A stretch of DNA of 64,000 bases, taken from the NCBI RefSeq assembly GCF_010365285.1, contig NZ_CP048286.1, forward strand, positions 1,040,001-1,104,000, in the 5' to 3' direction. The first letter of the stretch is position 1. Every line of letters begins with the position of its first letter. A program made the position numbers and the translations under genes. Below are positions 41,552-50,361 of this stretch, in pieces. The stretch is from Paenibacillus rhizovicinus (lineage in GTDB: Bacteria > Bacillota > Bacilli > Paenibacillales > Paenibacillaceae). The notes beneath the pieces are model-generated. The model was given only the letters and a program-made list of their open reading frames with translations. It searched no databases and was not told where the DNA came from.

Positions 41552-42274
41552 TTAAGCAGCAAACAGCATGCTGACGGATGAGGAGCCGGCAGCGCCCGCC
41601 GAGGCGAGCCATTGACCGTTCTGGTTCAAATGACCGACCGCTTGCACGGTATCGATAAGACCAACCTCTGCATTCGCGAGCATGATCAATGCTTGCGGGT
41701 CGCTTGCCCTTACTGCGTTGACATAGGCTTGGAGCAGACCGCTGTCGTCCAGCTGCTGTCCGCCTCGTTCCGCTTCCGGCTGGCGAATGCCGCTGCGCAA
41801 GTTCAGCTTGTCGACCGCAGCCCGCGCCCGGTGAAGCGCCGCTTTGACCGCGCCTTCCGACGTCGCCAGCTTTGCGGCCATTTCCGCGTTCTTATACCCG
41901 AACAGTTCTTTCAATAGAAAGACCGTCCGCTGCAGCGGCGATAAATGTTGGATGAGCAGGCCCAGCATGTAGTCCAGCTCCGGGGAATTGTCGTAGAGAC
42001 GGTTTAACGCCGCCTCGTTGCGCTTCATCGCCTCCAAGATCCGGCCGGCACGCAGCTTCCGCCTGGATTGATCGACCGCGATGTTTCTGGCCGTCCGCAG
42101 CAAATACGCCGTCGGATTCGGATGCGTCATCGCTCCGTTCATGACCGGCAGCGCCCTCAGGCAGGTTTCCTGCACGAGATCCTCCGCGTCCCACGTCGAA
42201 CGGGTCAACGACAAACAGTACCGGTACAGCACGAACCGCATTTCTTCAACAGCGCCTGGCAGTTGCTTCGTCAT
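41552..42274 (-). CDS. ECF-type RNA polymerase sigma factor with C-terminal extension
   Basis: The 240-residue protein has sigma region 2 (STWDAEDLVQETCLRALP, then TAYLLRTARNIAVDQSRRK) and region 4 (LSPLQRTVFLLKELFGYKNAEMAAKL, GAVKAALHRARA). Beyond residue 170 is a 70-residue extension (LLQAYVNAVRASDPQALIMLAN...) that recalls the start of the SnoaL-like domain of ECF41-type factors but is truncated. No anti-sigma gene adjoins it. The ATG follows GAGGAGG. It lies just upstream of clpP, which it may control; the target is not known. Confidence 0.88.
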   Translation of the reverse strand: MTKQLPGAVEEMRFVLYRYCLSLTRSTWDAEDLVQETCLRALPVMNGAMTHPNPTAYLLRTARNIAVDQSRRKLRAGRILEAMKRNEAALNRLYDNSPELDYMLGLLIQHLSPLQRTVFLLKELFGYKNAEMAAKLATSEGAVKAALHRARAAVDKLNLRSGIRQPEAERGGQQLDDSGLLQAYVNAVRASDPQALIMLANAEVGLIDTVQAVGHLNQNGQWLASAGAAGSSSVSMLFAA

Positions 42275-42358
42275 CGTCTTAGCACCTCCTCATCCGTTTC
42301 GTTTGCTTTCACAGCGTAAACGAACGAACCTGTCAAAAGGATACGCATCTCCTACTCA

Positions 42359-43555
42359 TTATACGAATAATTTCGATTCCGCTGATACGTTTCCTTTCGT
42401 TTTCCGGAAAAACAGGCCCGTGACGGTGAAGAGGATAAACGCGCCGCCCAGCATAATGAAAAGGCTGTTGACGGAGATATGACGCATCCCGTAGCCGCCT
42501 AAGCTAGGGCCAAGCAGACTGCCGATGCTGAAGTGTATCGAAGCGATGACGTTCGCCGAAGGCAGCACGTTCTTCGGCAGCAAATCGGCGGCATAGGCCA
42601 AGCCGAGCGAGAAGAACGAACCGACCAGCCCGCCGATGAGCGCAAGCAGTACGAACAACCACACGATGTTATTGCCGGCAAGCGGCACCGCAAAGAATAG
42701 CGCGCCTGCCGTGCAGGCACAGAACATGAGCACGCCTTTGCGGCCAATCCGGTCGCTCAGGCTGCCCAGCGGGAACATGACGAGCAAGCTGCCGATGCCA
42801 AGCGCCGGAAGCAGCATCGAGATCGCTTCTTTGCTCAGATCAATGCGCAGACCGTAAAGCGGGAAATTGCTGTTCATCGTCGATTCCAACAAACCGTACA
42901 AGATCGCCGGAAGCAATGCAAACCATGCGACGCGGTACGTAAAGGAGAACCGGTTGCCATTCGCCGCTGCAGGCTGCGCGGCTTCCGGATATTCCGGTTT
43001 CAGGGTCGACACGAATAAGGCCACGATCAAGAACAGCAGCGTGTTCATGACGAACGGGAACCAGCTGCCGATGGCCGTCAAATTGATGCCGGTTGGACCG
43101 AGACTGAAACCGATGCCGTACGCCATGCCATACAGCGAAATATAACGACCGCGCTTGTTCTGCGGGCTGCTGCTTACGATCCACAGCTGCGTGCAATAAT
43201 GAAGCGCGCTATCGCCGACTCCGACAGCAATTCGCAGAATAAACCATACCCACAGATAGGAACACATCGGGAAGATCAGCGTCGCGATACCTGCGAGGGC
43301 GATTCCCGAGAGAATACCCGTTTTATAGCCGAATTTGCGGACAGGCTTCTCGATAAAGAACATCATGCTGAACGTGCCGATATAGAGCGCCATCGAATTT
43401 AAGCCGTTCAAATCCGAGGATATGCCTCGCTGATCCAGCAAAATGGCGAGCAGCGGCAGCAGCAGTCCCTGGTTGAAGCCCGCGATGAGTGTAACGGAAA
43501 GCAAAATAATCAATTGTTTCTTAGAAGGAGCAGAAGCGTGCGCCATCGTTGTCAT
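42359..43555 (-). CDS. Major facilitator superfamily transporter
   Basis: The 398-residue protein has about twelve membrane segments and the MFS loop motif between segments 8 and 9 as GSLSDRIGRKGVLMF; the 2-3 loop reads EKPVRKFGYKTGILSG. It resembles drug or sugar efflux permeases, but the substrate cannot be inferred. I start it at ATG 43555 (MTTMAHASAPSKKQL), with GGAGG eight bases upstream; the long open extension passes through a hairpin leader. No operon partner is obvious, the neighbours being 84 bases downstream and 190 bases upstream. Confidence 0.88.
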   Translation of the reverse strand: MTTMAHASAPSKKQLIILLSVTLIAGFNQGLLLPLLAILLDQRGISSDLNGLNSMALYIGTFSMMFFIEKPVRKFGYKTGILSGIALAGIATLIFPMCSYLWVWFILRIAVGVGDSALHYCTQLWIVSSSPQNKRGRYISLYGMAYGIGFSLGPTGINLTAIGSWFPFVMNTLLFLIVALFVSTLKPEYPEAAQPAAANGNRFSFTYRVAWFALLPAILYGLLESTMNSNFPLYGLRIDLSKEAISMLLPALGIGSLLVMFPLGSLSDRIGRKGVLMFCACTAGALFFAVPLAGNNIVWLFVLLALIGGLVGSFFSLGLAYAADLLPKNVLPSANVIASIHFSIGSLLGPSLGGYGMRHISVNSLFIMLGGAFILFTVTGLFFRKTKGNVSAESKLFV

Positions 43556-43585
43556 AAATCCAGCCTCCAATATGCGATAAACAAC

Positions 43586-43632
43586 ATGAAACGCCACATC
43601 CGGAGCCCATAGGCGCGGAAGTGGCGTTTCAT
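43586..43632 (-). repeat. 12-bp inverted repeat in the MFS gene leader
   Basis: ATGAAACGCCAC and GTGGCGTTTCAT are perfect inverted copies 23 bases apart, with inner CCG/CGG and CC/GG pairs. It lies 31 bases before the MFS start. No T run follows, so a regulatory hairpin or operator is as likely as a terminator. A related arm (GGCGTTTCATTCC) recurs at 57491. Confidence 0.7.
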
Positions 43633-43744
43633 TCCAATCGAAATGAATCGGTTTCTCTGTTTCTACATTAGCATCTACGCGTAGGATCAACAAGAGCTTC
43701 GGGGCATTTGCTGATGATTACCAAATGAATTGATCCACTGCGAT

Positions 43745-44398
43745 TTACGCAGACCCGTCGATAAAAGATAGCAGCTCGCCCATGACTGCGATATGACCCG
43801 CTGGAATAACGCCTTGGCTGTGCATCCTTCCGACGTCTCCGCGATAAGCAATAAAGGCAACGCGCGCATCTTGAGCAGCCTTGCCATCGATCCAAGAATC
43901 GCCGACCGACAACCAATGCTGCGGACCGATATGCGGATATAGCTCCAGAATAGCGAGCACCCCGTCCGGAGCAGGTTTCATGAATGCCATCTGTTCTCTG
44001 GCCACGATACGGTCGAAATACGTATCGATGCGATTCGTTTCCAATGCCAGCTTCGCGGCCGGATACGCATTGTTGGTCAGAATAACCAATTTTTGTTTGC
44101 CTGCAAGCTGATCCAATAACGCAATGACGCCAGGCTCCAACTCGGCCCCCATCATGCCTGCGACCTCATGTTTCGTTAAAATGGCTTCGAGCTCCTGCTT
44201 CATGCGTTCCGTCCACAATTCAGAGCGCTGCGCGAGCGCGATCATCGAAGACGAAGTATGCTCATGAAGCGGAATTTCGAGATTGACTGCCCCGATTCGA
44301 AGCAGATAGTCGAACACCTCCTGTTTCATCGCCGCAAAATCGATATTCGATCTCAAAATCGTATTATCCATATCGAAAATAATGCCGCCGATCGCCAT
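43745..44398 (-). CDS. HAD-superfamily hydrolase
   Basis: The 217-residue protein has the four HAD motifs: IIFDMDNTI (nucleophile Asp), VILTNNAYP, the Lys in AFMKPAPDG and the acidic SVGDSWIDGKAAQDA. A helical cap lies between motifs I and II. It looks like a phosphoglycolate-phosphatase-like phosphatase of unknown substrate. The start is ATG 44398, directly after GAGGAGGTGCAGAG and 16 bases past the stop of the phosphotransferase gene upstream, so the two are probably cotranscribed. Confidence 0.87.
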   Translation of the reverse strand: MAIGGIIFDMDNTILRSNIDFAAMKQEVFDYLLRIGAVNLEIPLHEHTSSSMIALAQRSELWTERMKQELEAILTKHEVAGMMGAELEPGVIALLDQLAGKQKLVILTNNAYPAAKLALETNRIDTYFDRIVAREQMAFMKPAPDGVLAILELYPHIGPQHWLSVGDSWIDGKAAQDARVAFIAYRGDVGRMHSQGVIPAGHIAVMGELLSFIDGSA

Positions 44399-44414
44399 CT
44401 CTGCACCTCCTCTG

Positions 44415-45431
44415 CTACATCTCTTGCATGAGCCACTTCTCATATTCAGGCAGCCGTTCCGCATAACGCCGAAGGACTTGAATCGTTAGTACGGCCTGCT
44501 CCGTTCCGAGCCGCTGCTCGTCTTCATCGGCACATTCCAGCCCCAGCGATCGTCTCAAGTTATACGCCAACCAGCCCAATTTGCCTAAAAACCCTTGTTC
44601 GAGCACGCTTCTCCAATCGGCATGCATGACTCCGCCACGATTACGATAGCCCTTTAAGAGCGCCGAGAATCGTGGCTGATCCACGTCTCCCTCTTCATCC
44701 TCGGACCAATAAATCGCCGTTTCCGTTAAATCCAGCATCGGTTGAACATAACCCGCTGCCTCCCAATCGATAACAACGGGACTATTGTGGCGCCACATGA
44801 CATTCTTCGGATCCAGGTCGCCATGGCTCAATACCGCTTGATCGTCTGCCGACCGTCGAGCGGATTGTGTAGCCTTGTCTTCCCAACTATATAGTTCATC
44901 AATGATGCCAAGCATTCGGCCAGCCCACTCGGCATGCACCTTCTGTCCTTGCCTCAAATAGGTATTCCAATCCGTCGGCGAGGCCTGCCCACCCTTATGC
45001 TGAGGAATGGCAAGTTCGGAGAAATCCGTCCGATGTATCGCTGCCAATATACCGCCGATGCTGATGCAATGCTCGATCTCGACCTCACCGGGTTGTAACC
45101 GAACGCCGTCGATCCAATCGAATACCAAGTAGCAGCGATCGCCGGTACGATGCAGAAACTCGCCGTTTATTACTTTCGCAGGCAGTGCTGGCACGTCAGC
45201 CGCAGCAAGCTGGGCAATTCGTTCTGCACGTATGAAATTGTGAAGCGCCTCTGGCCGCAGCATGATTTGAGGATTCAATGCTTTAACGGCATATTTCCCT
45301 TGCGTCGTCTCTACCGCGTACATTTTATGCATAAGTCCCCCGGAGACAGCTGCGGGAGTGCCAATTATATTGCCTAATTGCAACGCTTGCATAAGTTGTT
45401 TCAAAGCTTTCTCAATATGAATATCGATCAT
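44415..45431 (-). CDS. Aminoglycoside phosphotransferase/choline-kinase family protein
   Basis: The 338-residue protein is a kinase-like fold enzyme with the Brenner motif VLSHGDLDPKNVMWR (catalytic Asp and Asn) and the metal-binding Asp in VVIDWEAAGY. The N-terminal lobe has a Gly-rich AVSGGLMHKMYAVE and the Lys in KYAVKAL. Relatives include choline, homoserine and antibiotic kinases, so resistance should not be assumed. I start it at ATG 45431 after GGAGGAAGGGG; an open extension to 45506 overlaps the spo0A terminator. It is paired with a HAD phosphatase. Confidence 0.85.
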   Translation of the reverse strand: MIDIHIEKALKQLMQALQLGNIIGTPAAVSGGLMHKMYAVETTQGKYAVKALNPQIMLRPEALHNFIRAERIAQLAAADVPALPAKVINGEFLHRTGDRCYLVFDWIDGVRLQPGEVEIEHCISIGGILAAIHRTDFSELAIPQHKGGQASPTDWNTYLRQGQKVHAEWAGRMLGIIDELYSWEDKATQSARRSADDQAVLSHGDLDPKNVMWRHNSPVVIDWEAAGYVQPMLDLTETAIYWSEDEEGDVDQPRFSALLKGYRNRGGVMHADWRSVLEQGFLGKLGWLAYNLRRSLGLECADEDEQRLGTEQAVLTIQVLRRYAERLPEYEKWLMQEM

Positions 45432-45472
45432 CGTTTGCCCCTTCCTCCATACGCCACTAAAATTACAGGCAT

Positions 45473-45503
45473 GAAAAAGGCCTTCCGAGATAAGGAAGGC
45501 CTT
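45473..45503 (-). terminator. Intrinsic terminator downstream of spo0A
   Basis: AAGGCCTTCC pairs perfectly with GGAAGGCCTT around a seven-base loop, followed by TTT on the minus strand. It lies 83 bases past the spo0A stop. Confidence 0.88.
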
Positions 45504-45585
45504 CAATTATTTTGATTAATGAACCGTTTTCACGTTTAATATCATCGTGAGAACGTTGCATGAATATTCCATGCTTGGATCAATT

Positions 45586-46401
45586 TCAGCTCACTTTATG
45601 TTCGATACGAAGCTTGTCGGCAACCATCGCGATGAACTCGGAGTTCGTCGGTTTCGATTTGCTAATGTTGATCGTATAGCCGAATAAATGGCTGATGCTG
45701 TCGATGTTGCCGCGCGTCCAAGCGACTTCGATCGCATGGCGGATCGCGCGTTCAACGCGGGATGGCGTCGTTTTGAACTTCTCTGCAATCGCCGGATAAA
45801 GCGTCTTCGTAATTGCACCCAAAATCTCAATATTGTTATAAACCATCGTAATCGCTTCGCGTAAATACTGGTACCCCTTGATATGCGCAGGTACGCCGAT
45901 TTCGTGAATAATGCTCGTAATGTTCGCATCCAAATTTTTACCTTTTGCAATCGGCACGACATTCGACTTCGAATTCGAAATCGCAGAGGAAGATCCGCTC
46001 GAATACGAAGATGAAATGACCGTTGGATTCCCAACAAGCTGGCGAATGCGATTAGCGAGAATTTCCATATCGAATGGCTTTAATATGTAGTATGAAGCAC
46101 CGAGTTGTACAGCCTTCTGCGTAATATTCTCCTGACCGAACGCAGTCAACATAATGATTTTGGGCATCGATGGTAAATTCATTTCACGCAAGCGTTCCAG
46201 AACGCCGAGTCCATCAAGATGAGGCATAATAATATCAAGGATCAATACATCTGGACGGGTTTCTTCCAGCAGCCGCAGTACTTCTTCACCATTATAAGCG
46301 ACTCCGGTTACAACCATATCGTTTTGTTCCGAAATGTACTCCGAAAGCAGTGTCGTAAATTCACGGTTGTCATCAGCCAACAATACTTCAATTCTTTGCA
46401 A
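45586..46401 (-). CDS. spo0A: Sporulation response regulator Spo0A
   Basis: Spo0A is the master regulator of sporulation, activated by phosphorelay. The 271-residue protein has a receiver domain with the acidic pocket Asp10/Asp11 and phospho-acceptor Asp56 ([14 protein letters not shown]), Lys in ILKPFD and a Ser-rich linker ([18 protein letters not shown]). The DNA-binding domain carries the recognition region [20 protein letters not shown] and [19 protein letters not shown]. The start codon is TTG 46401-46399, eight bases after GGAGG. It follows spoIVB as in B. subtilis, with its own sigma-H promoter and 0A boxes upstream. Confidence 0.98.
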   Translation of the reverse strand: MQRIEVLLADDNREFTTLLSEYISEQNDMVVTGVAYNGEEVLRLLEETRPDVLILDIIMPHLDGLGVLERLREMNLPSMPKIIMLTAFGQENITQKAVQLGASYYILKPFDMEILANRIRQLVGNPTVISSSYSSGSSSAISNSKSNVVPIAKGKNLDANITSIIHEIGVPAHIKGYQYLREAITMVYNNIEILGAITKTLYPAIAEKFKTTPSRVERAIRHAIEVAWTRGNIDSISHLFGYTINISKSKPTNSEFIAMVADKLRIEHKVS

Positions 46402-46481
46402 GGTAGTATCCTCCTTAGACGAATTACCGTCTATAATGGTTGTGACGCAGCAACTTTACGTTTTAACCTGCTTGTAAAACA

Positions 46482-46603
46482 TTTTCGACAGGTACGCTAA
46501 AATTCCTTCTGTCGAATAATATTTTTCTTTATTTTTAAAACAATGTGATTTATAATGAATAATTTATTACAGGATAACACTTGATTCGTTGACTTTCGAC
46601 AAA
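46482..46603 (-). promoter_or_regulatory. spo0A control region: sigma-H promoter and three 0A boxes
   Basis: On the minus strand GAAGGAATT (46509-46501), 11 bases, GTCGAAA (46489-46483) is a near-consensus sigma-H promoter. Spo0A boxes with the core TGTCGAA lie at 46482-46490 (over the -10), 46508-46518 (plus orientation, beside the -35) and 46594-46603 (TTTGTCGAAA). The last overlaps a possible sigma-A promoter, TTGTCG, 17 bases, TGTTAT. The remainder of the 293-base gap 46402-46694 is AT-rich, with no gene. Confidence 0.85.
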
Positions 46604-46671
46604 ATTATTCGAAATTCATCAACATTTCTACATAAACAAATGAAGTCGTTGTTGAAACCTTAATTTACCTT

Positions 46672-46713
46672 AAAAAATAAAAATCTTAAGGGGCTTAAGC
46701 CGCCTTAAGATTT
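46672..46713 (-). terminator. Intrinsic terminator after spoIVB
   Basis: AAATCTTAAGG pairs perfectly with CCTTAAGATTT, and the loop GGCTTAAGCC is itself a palindrome. TTTATTTTTT follows on the minus strand. The 5' arm is formed by the last codons of spoIVB. Confidence 0.9.
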
Positions 46714-48029
46714 AAACTTGCTTGTTTTAAAAGTACGCCTGCATCCTGCAGCATCCATTCGATGAAGCAGCCGTATCCGGATGTTGGGTCATTCACGAAT
46801 ACATGGGTCACAGCACCGATTAGTTTACCGTCTTGAATAATCGGACTGCCGGACATGCCTTGAACGATACCGCCTGTCTGCTCCAATAGCCGCCGATCCG
46901 TAATTTTGATGACCATGCCTTTGGTTGCGGGAGACTGCTGTTTCGTTACATGAACGATCTCAACATTGAATCGTTCAACCTTCTGGCCATTAACGACTGT
47001 AAGCAGCTGTGCCGGACCTTCCTTCACTTCCTCGGCAAAAGCAACCGGAATGGTTTGCTGATTGTAGCTGTGCGCAGGAAGCTCTTTCATTTTCCCGAAA
47101 ATACCGAACGGTGTGTTGCGTTCAATATTACCCAGAACTTTACTCTCTTTAATGAAATGGGCGCGCTTCTCGCCAGGTTCGCCGGTTTGACTCTTATTGA
47201 TGGAAGTCACATTCGATTGAAGAATTTGTCCTTCTCCGACTTCTATAGGCGTTTGCGTGTCCATGTCTGTAATGACATGTCCAAGTGCGCCATATACCCC
47301 TTGATCCGGTGCATAGAAGGTCAGTGTTCCTACACCTGCCGCGGAATCGCGAATATACAAGCCAAGCCGCCAAGCGCGGTCTTCAGCATCGAACACAGGC
47401 GTCAGCTTCGTTTCAAACATCCGCGTACCGCGTTTCACTGTCAATTGAAGCGAACGATTTGCGGTACCCGCTTCCTCAGCAAGTTTAGCCACTTTATAAA
47501 CCTCATTGACATAATTGCCATTGATGCGGACAATCAAATCGCCTAATTGCAATTTGGCCGTCTCGCCTGGAGAAACCTTGGTTCCTTTGCCATTAACGAC
47601 TTGATGATGTCCTACGACCATGATACCGGCGGATTTCACTTTGACTCCGATGGTTTGTCCACCTGGAATGACCCGTAAATCAGGCACGACATTCACTTTC
47701 ACCGTCTTGAATGGAATTTTGCCGAATAATTTCAATTTCAATGTCGTCTCGCCGCTATGCGAAGATTGGATCGTCAGCGGCTTGTTCAGGTTAATGGAAG
47801 TAGATCGATCGTTTGATCCATTAATACGCAAGAGCTCCGAATCGGATGTAACCTGCGCATGGACCGGCATGCCATAATCTAATTGCTTCAACTGACCGGA
47901 GAACAAACGAACTTCATTCGGAAATGCGGCGAAATGCTGGATTGGAGAAGATAAACCGAGCATGCAGACGATAATGACGAGGAGTAGACCTAGCCACCGC
48001 TTCCGCTGATAGGCATTCAATGACTTCAC
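46695..48029 (-). CDS. spoIVB: SpoIVB serine peptidase
   Basis: SpoIVB is secreted from the forespore and triggers pro-sigma-K processing in the mother cell. The 444-residue protein has an N-terminal membrane anchor (WLGLLLVIIVCMLGLSS), a PDZ domain (about residues 125-210, LQLGDLIVRINGNYVNEV) and an S55 peptidase domain with the nucleophile in QGMSGSPIIQDGK and the His in YGALGHVITDMDT. The GTG at 48029 is very close to its purine run. A TTG three codons on (48020) has better spacing, so the exact start is open. It ends in a terminator before spo0A. Confidence 0.95.
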   Translation of the reverse strand: MKSLNAYQRKRWLGLLLVIIVCMLGLSSPIQHFAAFPNEVRLFSGQLKQLDYGMPVHAQVTSDSELLRINGSNDRSTSINLNKPLTIQSSHSGETTLKLKLFGKIPFKTVKVNVVPDLRVIPGGQTIGVKVKSAGIMVVGHHQVVNGKGTKVSPGETAKLQLGDLIVRINGNYVNEVYKVAKLAEEAGTANRSLQLTVKRGTRMFETKLTPVFDAEDRAWRLGLYIRDSAAGVGTLTFYAPDQGVYGALGHVITDMDTQTPIEVGEGQILQSNVTSINKSQTGEPGEKRAHFIKESKVLGNIERNTPFGIFGKMKELPAHSYNQQTIPVAFAEEVKEGPAQLLTVVNGQKVERFNVEIVHVTKQQSPATKGMVIKITDRRLLEQTGGIVQGMSGSPIIQDGKLIGAVTHVFVNDPTSGYGCFIEWMLQDAGVLLKQASLNLKAA

Positions 48030-48143
48030 GCTCCCTGCTGCTGAATCGCTTGACGAGAAAGGTGGTTCGCCATTTGCGTACCTTTAAGGTATCCCTGCCC
48101 TTATTGTTTTATGTCGCCAAAAACATTCCCTGAATGGGTTCCA

Positions 48144-49844
48144 TTATGCCCCCTTCTGTTTATAAGCCAAGTCAAGCATTTCTTGTGCATGATGGCGGGT
48201 TTTTTCCGTTACTTCCACACCGCCCAGCATGCGGGCTAATTCTTCGATTCGACTCATTTGATTCAATTCCATTACTCGCGTAGATGTACGTTCAGCGATG
48301 ATGGATTTTTTAATTTCGTAATGATGTTCCGCCATGCAGGCTACCTGCGGCAAATGCGTTATGGAGAACACTTGGCACTGGCTGGACAGCCGGGCCATTT
48401 TCTCGGCAATGGACTGCGCTGCGCGGCCGCTGACGCCGGTATCGACTTCGTCGAACACAAGTACCGGTATTCCATCAATAGAAGCGAAGATCGTCTTAAG
48501 CGCTAGCATGATCCGCGACATTTCGCCGCCCGAAGCGATCTTGCTGATCGGCTTAAGCGGTTCACCAGGATTCGGAGCGATCAGGAACGCTGCTTCGTCA
48601 ATTCCGTTGGCATGCAGCTTAAACCCTTCACCGACCGGCTGTTGTTCCAGCTGCACGCGGAACGTCGTACGTTCCATTTGAAGCTGACGCAGCTCGCTTT
48701 CGATTGCTGTGGCCAGACGGTCGGCCGCTTTACGACGAAGCTGTGACAATTGAAGTCCAAGCGCGGTACAGTCCGTCATTAATTTAATCATTTCGCCTTG
48801 TAGACGCGCCAAGTGCTCGTCCCGGTTTTCGATCTTGTCAGCTTCTGATTTGATGCTGCTCAAATAGGCTATAATATCGGGGATGGTTTCCCCGTATTTG
48901 CGTTTCAAGTTGTTGATGAGATCGATGCGGTCATCGATAAAGGTCAGACGTTCCGGATCGGATTCCACGCCGTCCCGGTAGTCGCGCAATTGAAACACTG
49001 CATCCTCCAGCTGATAAAACGCCGATTGCAGCTGCTCCAACAAAGGATCGATAACTTGCGGATCATAGTCGCGGATGTCCGTGACTTTACCGACAGCCTT
49101 GCTGATCGCATCCAAACCTTTATTGCCGTGCAGCAAGCTGTAAGCCTCCGCTGCGGAATCGCGCCGCTTGACGGCCGACATCAGCTTCTGACGCTCCTCG
49201 GCCATAGCTTCATCTTCACCGGGCTTTAAGCGCGCGGAAGCAATCTCTTCGATCTGAAAACGGTACAAGTCTAACATCTGCATGTTCTGCCTGGACGATT
49301 CCTCCAGATCCTTCATTTCGAGTCGCACTTTATCATACTGCTTATGCACGACACGATAAGATTCCAACGTTCCAAGCACGGCATCACCCGCATAGGAATC
49401 CAACCAGTCCAAATGCTTCTCCGTACGGAGCAGCGATTGATGCTCATGTTGACCATGAATGTTAACGAGGCACTCTCCAGCTTCGCGGAGCATGGATAAC
49501 GTAACGATATGTCCATTGAGACGGCTGACGCTCTTGCCTTGGGAAGACAATTCCCGGCGAATGACGAGTCCCTCTTCTGGCGAAGCATGTATCCCGAATG
49601 TTTTCATAATGGACCACACCGGATGAGCAGCCGACAGTTCGAACATCGCTTCGATCTCGGCTTTATCGCAGCCGTACCGAACCATATCCGAAGCGCCTCT
49701 GCCGCCGACAACAAGGCTGAGCGCATCGATCAGAATCGATTTGCCCGCTCCTGTTTCCCCCGTTAAAACATGAAACCCATCATGAAATTTCACAGATACT
49801 TGTTCAATGACCGCCAAATTGCGAATAGACAGCTCGCGAAGCAT
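48144..49844 (-). CDS. recN: DNA repair protein RecN
   Basis: RecN is an SMC-like ATPase acting early in double-strand-break repair. The 566-residue protein has Walker A GETGAGKSILIDAL, long coiled-coil arms (about residues 160-370), the ABC signature KIASGGEMSRIMLALK and Walker B PVLVFDEVDTGVSGRAAQ. I start it at ATG 49844 (MLRELSIRNLAVIE), eight bases after AAGGAGG; seven further codons are open upstream. It lies 52 bases after argR, the conserved ahrC-recN-spoIVB-spo0A order. Confidence 0.97.
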   Translation of the reverse strand: MLRELSIRNLAVIEQVSVKFHDGFHVLTGETGAGKSILIDALSLVVGGRGASDMVRYGCDKAEIEAMFELSAAHPVWSIMKTFGIHASPEEGLVIRRELSSQGKSVSRLNGHIVTLSMLREAGECLVNIHGQHEHQSLLRTEKHLDWLDSYAGDAVLGTLESYRVVHKQYDKVRLEMKDLEESSRQNMQMLDLYRFQIEEIASARLKPGEDEAMAEERQKLMSAVKRRDSAAEAYSLLHGNKGLDAISKAVGKVTDIRDYDPQVIDPLLEQLQSAFYQLEDAVFQLRDYRDGVESDPERLTFIDDRIDLINNLKRKYGETIPDIIAYLSSIKSEADKIENRDEHLARLQGEMIKLMTDCTALGLQLSQLRRKAADRLATAIESELRQLQMERTTFRVQLEQQPVGEGFKLHANGIDEAAFLIAPNPGEPLKPISKIASGGEMSRIMLALKTIFASIDGIPVLVFDEVDTGVSGRAAQSIAEKMARLSSQCQVFSITHLPQVACMAEHHYEIKKSIIAERTSTRVMELNQMSRIEELARMLGGVEVTEKTRHHAQEMLDLAYKQKGA

Positions 49845-49896
49845 AGCAGTTCTCCTCCTTAACATGTTCCTGTAGTGGTCTATGGGAAAGCAAGCA

Positions 49897-50346
49897 TTAA
49901 TTCATTAATCCAAGCAGCCTGTCCACAATTTCAGCGCTTTGCGGTTTCGATCGGCAAATCATGAGAATCGTATCATCTCCGCAAATCGTCCCCATCACTT
50001 CGATCCATTCCATGTTGTCGATCATGGCGCAAATGGCATTCGCAGTGCCCGGCAAGCATTTCATCACGACTAAATTATCCGTGTAGTCGATATGCAGGAA
50101 ATGATCGGACAGCGTCCGTTTCAGCTTTGAGATGGAGTGCGTCCGGGTTTCCTGCGGAATGGAATACTTGTATCTGCCATCCTCGATCGAAACTTTAACC
50201 AGCTGCATTTCTTTAATGTCGCGGGATACGGTCGCTTGCGTTACTTGAAGTCCCGCCGTTCGTAACGACTCCACCAAATCATCCTGTGTTTCGATAATCT
50301 GGCCCGTAATGAGTTCGCGTATTTTCATTTGCCTAACGCTCTTCAT
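49897..50346 (-). CDS. argR: Arginine repressor ArgR/AhrC
   Basis: ArgR represses arginine biosynthesis and activates catabolism, binding as a hexamer with L-arginine. The 149-residue protein has an N-terminal winged helix (TQDDLVESLRTAGLQVTQATVSRDI) and a C-terminal arginine-binding domain (VVMKCLPGTANAICAMIDN, GTICGDDTILMI). The start is ATG 50346, five bases after AGGAGG; a second in-frame ATG six codons on is less likely. It lies 15 bases downstream of a small membrane-protein gene. Confidence 0.95.
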   Translation of the reverse strand: MKSVRQMKIRELITGQIIETQDDLVESLRTAGLQVTQATVSRDIKEMQLVKVSIEDGRYKYSIPQETRTHSISKLKRTLSDHFLHIDYTDNLVVMKCLPGTANAICAMIDNMEWIEVMGTICGDDTILMICRSKPQSAEIVDRLLGLMN

Positions 50347-50361
50347 GTTATCCTCCTCAAG

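Noticed and set aside
44415..45431. Antibiotic-resistance gene (aminoglycoside phosphotransferase)
   Set aside because: The kinase motif is shared with choline and homoserine kinases, and the pairing with a HAD phosphatase suggests metabolism; resistance cannot be claimed.
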